Part shown: positions 34,792 through 42,036 of the stretch, in pieces
Numbering within the stretch: position 1 is the stretch's first letter
How the letters are laid out: each line of letters begins with the position of its first letter
Assembly (NCBI GenBank): GCA_039028695.1
Contig: JBCCHN010000007.1
Span: forward strand, 19,199 to 83,198
Length of the DNA stretch: 64,000 nt
Source of the DNA: JANQKX01 sp039028695
GTDB taxonomy: Bacteria; Pseudomonadota; Alphaproteobacteria; Kiloniellales; Kiloniellaceae
Direction of reading: 5' to 3'
Notes under the pieces: model-generated
The model's input: only the letters and a program-made list of their open reading frames with translations
Told to the model about the DNA's origin: nothing
Databases searched by the model: none
Program-made: the position numbers and the translations under genes

Positions 34792-35381
34792 GGCACTTTC
34801 AACCCACTTGGCGTCGTCGGCAGCGCATGAAAGTCCGACACCGCCTCATCGGATTGATCCTCGCGCGCAACAGTTTCCGTTGCATCGATACCCAGGCTGA
34901 TCAGGTTCGCAGCGGTGGCGGAGTCCAGCGGAAGCCCATGGTGACGGGCCACGTGAAAGCAGAGCCTTACCAACTCGTCAAAATCCTCCAAATGAGAATC
35001 GAACATCATGGAAACGCCACCGCCCTTTAGGCTCAGCTGATAAAATCCTTTAGCGCGGCTGCGTGACAAACGACGGTTGCCAAAATAGCGCAAGCGAAAT
35101 TCCGATAGCGCCGACCATGCCAGGGACTTTTCGCGGCTCAAGATCGCAAAGTGTGGATTGCCGCAAATTACTCCCCTCTCGTCCAGCGAAACCGTTAAAT
35201 GATGGCGATAGGCGGTACGCAGCCCAAAGATCAAAAATATGGCCGTTAAGGACCCGAAAATCACACCGGTGACCCAGCTTGCCGGCAAGGACAAGAGGGC
35301 TGTCAGGCCGACGCCCAGCCCCATGGCCGCCCGCAGGTAGTCGCCCATCAAGGATCGTACCGGATAACGGTAGCTGCTCAC
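34788..35381 (-). CDS. Hypothetical membrane protein with DUF2244-like layout
   Basis: 197-residue protein: two close transmembrane segments (about 15-58: MGLGVGLTALLSLPASWV and GVIFGSLTAIFLIFGL), then a beta-rich cytoplasmic domain (VSLDERGVICG, LSEFRLRYFG) and an acidic C-terminal tail. The layout resembles bacterial PH-domain-like membrane proteins, but no family can be named with confidence. It overlaps the OppDF gene by four bases and starts 63 bases after the deacetylase gene, so it links the glycan operon and the importer operon. Function unknown. Confidence 0.65.
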   Translation of the reverse strand: MSSYRYPVRSLMGDYLRAAMGLGVGLTALLSLPASWVTGVIFGSLTAIFLIFGLRTAYRHHLTVSLDERGVICGNPHFAILSREKSLAWSALSEFRLRYFGNRRLSRSRAKGFYQLSLKGGGVSMMFDSHLEDFDELVRLCFHVARHHGLPLDSATAANLISLGIDATETVAREDQSDEAVSDFHALPTTPSGLKVP

Positions 35382-35444
35382 CCAAAAACCTCCCGACAGG
35401 TTCTCTTTTGAGGCAATTTTAAGCCTTACACATCCAAGAACACC

Positions 35445-36215
35445 TCACCGTCGCAAGAATACGTCACTAGCCGAGAGGAATTCCACTGCTTCATGCTGAA
35501 CCAAAGTTTCACATAACGCGTTCAGAAAAGTCCAGCAAGCCTGGTCATGGACAAGGTGGTGGGTCAGTAGGCCCGTCGGCTCCTCGGGATCTACAGCTTT
35601 TAATCGGCGGCCTGCCAGGTGCTCTACCAACTGTTGCACGACCGCCGCTTCCCCCGCGAAGGCCCGGTTCGGGCGCCATCTAATCACATCTATGTGACAG
35701 TTTACCTGGCGCAGACCGGCAACGGGCCAGGCGTTGGGCCTTGGTCCGAAGGTGGATATGCCCTGATACCCCAAGGAGGGCAAGTCGGGCAAAAGGTCCG
35801 GATGAATGCGGTTCCAAGGGGGCACCAGAACGGGCAGGACGGTCCCGTCGAACAGCTCTTGCATGTGAGTAAATCCAGCCGACAATTCCGCCTCAACGGC
35901 CGCCGCCGAGCGATGCAAGCCTAATTCCTGTTTTTTTTCATGGGATTTCGCATGGTTTCGGTGCGCATAGCCATGTTGCAGCACCGCGATTATCATGCTT
36001 TTGGCTGCTAGATCGGCAACCAAACCCGCGCGACAAGGCTCAGGGATCACCGCGAGAGCCATGGGAATGTGGAACTCGGCCGCCAGCCCCAGCAAGCGAT
36101 CGAGATGGTAGGAGGGCGCTATAGCGTCATCATCTCGCCACCATAGCGTGGCCTTTTGACCGATCGTCGCCCAATGATCCAGTTCTTGGAGCAAGGGGGG
36201 GAAGGGATTCATCAC
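35445..36215 (-). CDS. Polysaccharide deacetylase-like protein
   Basis: 256-residue NodB-homology protein. The opening TLWWRDDDA matches the metal- and base-binding T/S-FDD motif of this clade, HGYAH with its pair of histidines is the metal motif, and PPWNRI is the third motif. GLLTHHLVHD near the C-terminus supplies the last histidine. It would remove acetyl groups from a glycan or related substrate. No signal peptide is evident, so it may act on a lipid-linked intermediate in the cytoplasm. Its start overlaps the upstream glycosyltransferase stop by four bases. Confidence 0.82.
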   Translation of the reverse strand: MMNPFPPLLQELDHWATIGQKATLWWRDDDAIAPSYHLDRLLGLAAEFHIPMALAVIPEPCRAGLVADLAAKSMIIAVLQHGYAHRNHAKSHEKKQELGLHRSAAAVEAELSAGFTHMQELFDGTVLPVLVPPWNRIHPDLLPDLPSLGYQGISTFGPRPNAWPVAGLRQVNCHIDVIRWRPNRAFAGEAAVVQQLVEHLAGRRLKAVDPEEPTGLLTHHLVHDQACWTFLNALCETLVQHEAVEFLSASDVFLRR

Positions 36216-37483
36216 CCCTCTCCCGCGATCTCGCGCGCCACCAGTGCCGCGGTCTGGGTCGCGCCGTCCCAGTTCAAAGAAAGTGCATGCTCTTGCCGAT
36301 CACGCTGCCGCGCCAAGCACTGCTCAATCCCATCAGCTAAGGTTCGCGGCGTCAAGCTCGCCTCCGCCACCACCGTCAATAATCCTCGTTCGGCCAGGCG
36401 CTCGCACCGTAAGGACTGCTCACTCTCGACGCCCGCCGCAAAGGGGACGACCACCGAGGGAACGCCGAGCGCCATCAGTTCCATGACCGTGTTATAGCCT
36501 CCCTGGCTGATCGAAAGCTGCCCGGCGGTGAGGAGCTGGTGAAAGTCCGGCCGTGCCCGTTCGACAATCACCCCTTCCGGGGCCTTTGCCATCAGCTGAA
36601 GAAAGTCAACCTCGGGATAATTATGCCCTACCAAAAACCGCCAGGGTGCTGTCGCCAGGGGAGAGAGCGCCCGTGCCTCAAGGCTCGCCGCCAGCAAAGG
36701 TCCGGCAACCGCGCCGCCACCGGCGGATACAATTACCTCACTTGATGTTACCTCACTTGATGGTACCTCACCTGATGGTACCTCACCTGATGGTACCTCA
36801 CCCGTTGGGGTGATTTGCGGATCGACCGCGGGTATCTCGATGACAAATCCGCTATAGTGCAGCTTGGCCTGAAGGTCCCTTGCCACCGGAAAGCTCTCCT
36901 CAAGGCGGATAAGCCGCGGATCGCCGTGCACGATTGCCCCGTCGAAAAAGCGGTTGAAGCAATCGAGCATCCACTGGACTTTTTCCGGCGATTTCTGTCG
37001 GGTCAAGATGTCCCGCAGCGAGCAGAAAACCTTGGGCTTGGGCCGATCGTCACGCGCCTTTTCCAGCAAGGGCAACAACTCGAAGCGAACCTGCCGACGC
37101 CCGAAAGGAAAGAGTTCGATCATCAAGGCCCGGGGGCGTACTCGCTCGTAGAGGTCCAAAAGCTGATCCCGGCGTGCCGATTTAAAAGGCTCATCAATGG
37201 GCCGCCCGTCTTCACCCAAAAGGGCAAAGCTTTCGTCGGCCGACTTGATCGGCGGCAGTTGGACAAAATCTACATCGCCGCAATCCAAATGGGGAACCGG
37301 GCAACCGCCGCTGACAAAAACGACACGCAGTCCCCGTCCCGCTAACGCCTTGGAGAGGACCGCGGCGCGCCGAAGATGGCCGATGCCCAGCAAATGCTGT
37401 ACATACAACAAAACATCCGCGCGGTTTCTGATGGGATTAGTGCGAACTGAGGATTTCATATAATTGACATATTTTTCAGTCAC
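36212..37483 (-). CDS. MurG-like (GT28-type) glycosyltransferase with repeat-coded linker
   Basis: About 423 residues, GT-B fold. N-lobe: VLLYVQHLLGIGHLRRAAVLSKAL, GLRVVFVSGG. C-lobe: SAGGGAVAGPLL, LVGHNYPEVDFL and the donor-site SQGGYNTVMELMALGVPSVVVPF. Between the lobes is a GEVPSGEVPS-type pentapeptide repeat coded by a 15-bp tandem repeat. Paralogous to the 40558-41769 protein. GTG 37483 or ATG 37459 may be the start. Part of a six-gene operon in which each gene overlaps or nearly touches the next. Sugar unknown. Confidence 0.8.
   Translation of the reverse strand: MTEKYVNYMKSSVRTNPIRNRADVLLYVQHLLGIGHLRRAAVLSKALAGRGLRVVFVSGGCPVPHLDCGDVDFVQLPPIKSADESFALLGEDGRPIDEPFKSARRDQLLDLYERVRPRALMIELFPFGRRQVRFELLPLLEKARDDRPKPKVFCSLRDILTRQKSPEKVQWMLDCFNRFFDGAIVHGDPRLIRLEESFPVARDLQAKLHYSGFVIEIPAVDPQITPTGEVPSGEVPSGEVPSSEVTSSEVIVSAGGGAVAGPLLAASLEARALSPLATAPWRFLVGHNYPEVDFLQLMAKAPEGVIVERARPDFHQLLTAGQLSISQGGYNTVMELMALGVPSVVVPFAAGVESEQSLRCERLAERGLLTVVAEASLTPRTLADGIEQCLARQRDRQEHALSLNWDGATQTAALVAREIAGEG
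36735..36809. repeat. 15-bp in-frame tandem repeat (5 units) inside a glycosyltransferase gene
   Basis: Units begin ACCTCAC at 36735, 36750, 36765, 36780 and 36795; units 3 and 4 are identical (ACCTCACCTGATGGT) and the others differ at one to a few bases. Being a multiple of three, gain or loss of units changes only the length of a GEVPS-type linker between the two lobes of the enzyme. Confidence 0.9.
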
Positions 37484-37496
37484 TTTTGCACTTCAT

Positions 37497-38090
37497 CTAA
37501 AGCGCGATATTCATTTCTTCAGCTAAGATATCGCCGCTGGGCCCGACGGAGAATAGATGGGCACAGGCGTTCTCCAGCTTGACGGGAGCTTTGCCCAGCA
37601 TAGGCCAGCCGCTCGCTTGAGCAAAGAGCGCACGGATGACACCCTTGTGGGTGACCGCAACGCTGGGCAGGCCAGCGGACCCGATGTCGCGCAGAAAAGG
37701 AGCGAGTCGACTTTGCACCTGGCGGGGAGATTCGCCGCCGGGCGGCATCAAATCCAGGCCCTTAGCTTCTTCGGCCGCCATCTGCGCGCGATTGCGCTGG
37801 CGGAGCTGGGATAAAACCAGGCCCTCCCACGCGCCCCAATCCATTTCCACAAGGCACGGGTCAACGACAGCCTCTGCATGGCCCAACAGTGCCGCGGTTT
37901 GACGCGCGCGGCTTAGGGGACTGACCCGCCAGTGGGGGAAATTAATGTCCTGCCGGATCCGCCAGCCTGAAACGGCCCGTCGCCCCTCCTCTGACAAGGG
38001 CTGATCACTGCGGCCTTGCATGCGGCCTTGGGCGTTCCAGGCAGTAGGGCCGTGGCGGATCAGAACCAAGGAGGTGCGCGATTCGGTCAT
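37497..38090 (-). CDS. Histidine phosphatase (phosphoglycerate mutase-like)
   Basis: 197-residue member of the histidine phosphatase superfamily. The phosphohistidine motif is LVLIRHGPTAWNAQGRMQG (RHG, residues 11-13), the second arginine lies in SPLSRARQTA, and the second catalytic His in AVTHKGVIRAL. Probably dephosphorylates a small metabolite or sugar phosphate rather than acting in glycolysis, given its position between glycosyltransferase genes. Overlaps the GT4 gene upstream by four bases. Confidence 0.88.
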   Translation of the reverse strand: MTESRTSLVLIRHGPTAWNAQGRMQGRSDQPLSEEGRRAVSGWRIRQDINFPHWRVSPLSRARQTAALLGHAEAVVDPCLVEMDWGAWEGLVLSQLRQRNRAQMAAEEAKGLDLMPPGGESPRQVQSRLAPFLRDIGSAGLPSVAVTHKGVIRALFAQASGWPMLGKAPVKLENACAHLFSVGPSGDILAEEMNIAL

Positions 38091-39244
38091 ATTGTTGATC
38101 CCCTGCCTAGGATATCACGCACCAGGGCGCCAAGACTTTGGGCCGCTATTGGTAAGTCGTGAGCCTCTGCCACATTCGAGAGAGCCGCCCGGCCCATACG
38201 ATCCCGCCGAGACGGGTCTTCCAATAAGGCCCTGGTGGCACGCGACAGGGCCGCCTCCTCCCCCTCGCCGCACAAGAGGCCGGTCCCACCGTCACGCACA
38301 ATCGCCGCAATGCCAGGGCGCGCGGCAGATATAACCGGCAGGCCTGCTGCCTGAGCCTCGAGCAACGCCATGCCGAATGCCTCCCGAATGCCCGGCCACA
38401 CCATCAAATTGCAGGCGCTGTAAATAGCCGGCAGGTCCCGTTCCGCTTGGCGGCCCAAAAAGCAAATCCGCTTAGCAGAAAAAGCGTGGAAAAGGCCCTC
38501 AACCTCCTGCCGGGCCGGGCCATCGCCGCAGATGAGCAGGTGCCAAGGACGGTCTTGGAGCGGAGAAAGCGCTGCCGCCAAAGATCGATAGGACTGCATT
38601 TTGTCCCCCTCGCGCATCATCCCCACCGCCAGTATCCAGGGTTCCGTAATGGAAAATCCGGTTCGCTCGGCCAGATCTCGCCTGTTTACACCTCGGGCGT
38701 CGGCCGCTTGACGATAGGGTGTGGCATCCAGGAAAGGCGACAGGGGGTGCAGCTTGGCCTGATCGGGCAGGCATTCCATATCCTCCGGGTTAAGGGTGAT
38801 AACTGCTGCGGCTTGCGCCAAAGCAGGCTCTAGGCTGGCGTGCCACCGGGCCCAGGGCCCAACGCGCCGTTTGGGGGCCACTGAGGCCTCAGCCACGATA
38901 TAGGGAATGGATAAGCGCGACGCCACCGCCGGCCCAACAAGATCCGGCGCCTTATAATAGAGATGATAGCTGAACCAAAGTTCCGGACGGAGCGCCGGCT
39001 TGGCCTCATAGAGTTGGCAGAGTCGCTCCACTTCCGCCTCGGCCTGAGATTGGATATGGGCTTGACGCGCCGGGTCTCCTTGCCCTTCCCAGCTGCGCAG
39101 CCGGCTGGCCGGGTCCACGGCGCAACCGGCCCTTTCCAGCGCCATCATGAGAAGCCTGGCCACCCGCCGGTCCCCAGACGGCGTCGGATGGTCCGGGGGC
39201 TTCATGGGCGCATAAAAGGCGATGCGGACCAAGGACGGGCTCAT
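38087..39244 (-). CDS. Glycosyltransferase family 4 enzyme
   Basis: 385-residue GT-B glycosyltransferase. RIAFYAPMKPPDHPTPSGDRR at the N-terminus, then ILAVGMMREGDKMQSYRSLA, LLICGDGPARQEVE, and the nucleotide-sugar EX7E motif EAFGMALLEAQAAGLPV. The fold is retaining GT4. It starts 10 bases after the next upstream GT4 gene ends. Acceptor and sugar unknown; context points to a surface or exported glycan. Confidence 0.86.
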   Translation of the reverse strand: MSPSLVRIAFYAPMKPPDHPTPSGDRRVARLLMMALERAGCAVDPASRLRSWEGQGDPARQAHIQSQAEAEVERLCQLYEAKPALRPELWFSYHLYYKAPDLVGPAVASRLSIPYIVAEASVAPKRRVGPWARWHASLEPALAQAAAVITLNPEDMECLPDQAKLHPLSPFLDATPYRQAADARGVNRRDLAERTGFSITEPWILAVGMMREGDKMQSYRSLAAALSPLQDRPWHLLICGDGPARQEVEGLFHAFSAKRICFLGRQAERDLPAIYSACNLMVWPGIREAFGMALLEAQAAGLPVISAARPGIAAIVRDGGTGLLCGEGEEAALSRATRALLEDPSRRDRMGRAALSNVAEAHDLPIAAQSLGALVRDILGRGSTI

Positions 39245-39254
39245 GTGGGAAAAC

Positions 39255-40529
39255 TCATTCGACTGAATCTTCCAGGTGATGGTGGGCCGGATCTTGTCGG
39301 CAGAAAAGGGCCATCAGGCGATCGATGCCCGCCTCCACCGCAAAGTCTCGCCGCACCCGTCGCCCGCCGGCCCGCCCAAGGCTGGCTCTTTCTCCGGGAT
39401 CTTGGATGAGCCTCAGCAAGGCCCCCGCGAGGGCATCGGGCGCCCCGGGCGGCACCAACAAACCGGTTTCTTCGGAGATGATCAGTTCAGGAATGGCCGA
39501 GACAGCGGTGGCGATGCAGGCCAGGTCTTGGCTTTGCGCTTCCATCAAGACATTGGGCAGGCCATCCCGGTCGCCATCGTCAGCAATCCGGCTCGCCAAG
39601 ACAAAAATATCGGCCTTGCGGTATTGGGCCAAGACCGCCGCCTGCGGCTGAGGCCCTAGCCAGGTAATGCGATGCTGCACGCCAAGATGCGAGGCAATAG
39701 CACGGATTTCGGCGGCCAAGCTGCCACCGCCGATATGAGTGAGCCGCCAGTTGAGAGAGCGTGGCAAGCTGGACAGGGCTTCCAGCAGATCCGGATACCC
39801 CTTTTTCTCAACCAAACGCCCAACCGACAAGAGGCGAACCGGTTCACCGGACGAAGAGCCGTCCGCCGAGGACGAACAATGCTCCACCTTTGGAAAGCGG
39901 GTAAAATCAAGGCCGTGATAAACCAGATGCACCTTCGCCGGATCCGGAGCCAAGCGCCTCAGCTCCGCGGCACCGACCGCACTGCAGGTAACCAGCCATT
40001 CCACGTCTCGAAGCTTTTCCCGGCGGTCCCATTCCTCTGAGGTCCAGATGTCCTTGGCGTGGGCCGACGCGCACCAGGGCAACCCGCGAATTAAGGCGGC
40101 ATAGCGGGTCACCGATGCGGGCGTATGCAAAAAATGGGCATAGAGCTGGGTCACATCGGCCGGCAGTTCGGCGGCCAGAACCCAGGCCTGGCCAAAGCGC
40201 CGCACCCGGTTGCGGGTCGGGTCCCGATGCAGATCCTGAACAAAGGCGGCGTGCGCCGCGGCATAGCCGGGACGGCCCTTGACCTGACGCCAGGCATTCT
40301 CAACCCGATCCCAATCATCGGATAGGTATTCGGGCAGGTAGGTAACAGGCGCGCGAATCTCCTCGTGAACCGGGTGGATCGCCGGGTCGGTGGGATGACG
40401 CAGGGAGAAAATCCGCAAGTCCACGCCCCGCTGTTCCAGGGCATGGAGCTCTTGTGCGATAAAGGTCTCGGACAGGCGCGGGTAGCCTTTTAGGACAACC
40501 GCGAGCTTGGGAAAATCCGCACCAGACAT
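39255..40529 (-). CDS. Glycosyltransferase family 4 enzyme
   Basis: About 424-residue GT4 enzyme. N-lobe LAVVLKGYPRLSETFIAQEL is typical of colanic-acid-type GTs; C-lobe RLLSVGRLVEKKGYPDLLEAL, THIGGGSLAAEIRA, and DGLPNVLMEAQSQDLACIAT in place of the EX7E region. A Ser-rich stretch (SSSADGSSSGEP) lies just before the C-lobe. The ATG at 40529 is preferred to an upstream TTG. Second of the GT run. Confidence 0.87.
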   Translation of the reverse strand: MSGADFPKLAVVLKGYPRLSETFIAQELHALEQRGVDLRIFSLRHPTDPAIHPVHEEIRAPVTYLPEYLSDDWDRVENAWRQVKGRPGYAAAHAAFVQDLHRDPTRNRVRRFGQAWVLAAELPADVTQLYAHFLHTPASVTRYAALIRGLPWCASAHAKDIWTSEEWDRREKLRDVEWLVTCSAVGAAELRRLAPDPAKVHLVYHGLDFTRFPKVEHCSSSADGSSSGEPVRLLSVGRLVEKKGYPDLLEALSSLPRSLNWRLTHIGGGSLAAEIRAIASHLGVQHRITWLGPQPQAAVLAQYRKADIFVLASRIADDGDRDGLPNVLMEAQSQDLACIATAVSAIPELIISEETGLLVPPGAPDALAGALLRLIQDPGERASLGRAGGRRVRRDFAVEAGIDRLMALFCRQDPAHHHLEDSVE

Positions 40530-40557
40530 GGAACACACCAAACGGGGAAAACCGGTT

Positions 40558-41769
40558 TTAGCGGGCGTTGGCCAGGGCCAAAGGCCGACGGCGACGGCTT
40601 AACCACTGCCGCGCCAGCTTTTTCACATTCTCTCGCCCATCCAACAAGCCTGGTACCACAGTCTCGGAGGGGCGCGCTTGCTGAGGCAGATGGCGCAGCG
40701 CCGTTGCCATGGCCAGGGGATTGCGCTCTCCATCATCAATAAGAACCCTTACCAGCCCAAGATCTTGCGCCCGTGTCGCCCGAATGTACTGCTCCATGCG
40801 CGGCGCTGTCCGGGGCACGATGATGGCGGGCTTATCGAACGACAAGAGCTCGCAAAATGTATTGTAACCGCCCATGGAGACCACGCCCACCGCCCGATCC
40901 ATCAAGGCTTCGATATGAGCATCGAAGGTGATCGCCTCCACATTTGGGAGGTTGTTGGTTCGGTCCTGGAACTCCCGCTGGGCCTCGCCGCTCATGAAGG
41001 GCCCCAAGACCAGCACCGCCGGCAAGGGTTGGTCGGGATCTTGTTCATAGGCTTGCAACACCCAATCAATGATTTCCGCCCCATCGCCGCCGCCGCCCAC
41101 GGTGATAAGAAGGTAATCACCCTGGATCTTCTCCAGATGGACCGGATTCGACCCCTTGGGCAGATTCCGGTTCAGATAGCCCGTATAGGTCATTTTTTTG
41201 CGTACGCTGTCCGGCAGATTGATGCCATCCAGAGGGTCGCATATCTGTGGCAGGCCATAGACCCAAATATCGTCAAAGTATCGCTCGAGGGCCGGCACAG
41301 TGTGCTTGCGCTCCCACTCTGGCGCCAACAAGCCTGGCTCGTCCATCACATCGCGCAATCCAAGAACGCAGGGTGTGCCCCGCTCCCTGAGCATCTTTAG
41401 GGTTTCCTCGACCTCGCCCCGCAGGCCCAGAGGCTCCTTATCGACGATAAAAAGGTCGGGATCGAAAATCTTGGCGGTATGCTCAATGATCGAGGCCCGC
41501 ATGGCCAGGGTCTGTTCCACGTCAATATATAGTTTCAGAGAGGTGTAATCGCCGTTGCGCAGTTTAATAACGCCAGGCACCCGAATGAAATCCACCCGAG
41601 ACCGAAAGTCAAAAGACCCGATAATAGGCGAGCCGGAAAGTATTAGGACAGAAGTCCGCTCATTCGCCTCAACCAAACTATGCGCGATTTCTCGACAACG
41701 CCGTAAGTGTCCCAATCCAAAGCTGTCGTGGCTATAGATGAGGACCTTTTTGTCCTTTGAAGTTGTCAT
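40558..41769 (-). CDS. MurG-like (GT28-type) glycosyltransferase
   Basis: 403-residue GT-B enzyme and the first gene of the leftward operon. VLIYSHDSFGLGHLRRCREIAHSL in the N-lobe, LLITVGGGGDGAEIID at the start of the C-lobe, and SMGGYNTFCELLSFDKPAIIVPR at the donor site. It shares motif layout with the 36212-37483 protein, so the two are probably duplicates that now act at different steps. A basic C-terminal tail (LSRRRRPLALANAR) could hold it to the membrane. The 267-base divergent region to 42037 should hold promoters for both operons. Confidence 0.85.
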   Translation of the reverse strand: MTTSKDKKVLIYSHDSFGLGHLRRCREIAHSLVEANERTSVLILSGSPIIGSFDFRSRVDFIRVPGVIKLRNGDYTSLKLYIDVEQTLAMRASIIEHTAKIFDPDLFIVDKEPLGLRGEVEETLKMLRERGTPCVLGLRDVMDEPGLLAPEWERKHTVPALERYFDDIWVYGLPQICDPLDGINLPDSVRKKMTYTGYLNRNLPKGSNPVHLEKIQGDYLLITVGGGGDGAEIIDWVLQAYEQDPDQPLPAVLVLGPFMSGEAQREFQDRTNNLPNVEAITFDAHIEALMDRAVGVVSMGGYNTFCELLSFDKPAIIVPRTAPRMEQYIRATRAQDLGLVRVLIDDGERNPLAMATALRHLPQQARPSETVVPGLLDGRENVKKLARQWLSRRRRPLALANAR

Positions 41770-42036
41770 TATACCCGTCCCAAGCCCCCTGAGCGCCGGA
41801 ACTATGCCACAAGCCTTGGGTCAACTTCTAGAGCCTTTGTAAAATCAATAGGATGGGTGCTCCACTTTTAGCGACTTAAGTGATGCTCGTCATTTACCGC
41901 TGCTTGGGGGTGAGCTAAGGTCAGCGCCGATCGCAGCTTTGAACAGTTCGGCACTAGGGGAATTGGAGCCTACCGCCGGCATCCCAAACCCAAGATCAGC
42001 AATATTCAGGGGCCCGGCAGTATTTGGTTTACCGCG

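Noticed and set aside
36735..36809. CRISPR-like array
   Set aside because: The 15-bp units are contiguous without spacers and are in frame within a coding sequence.
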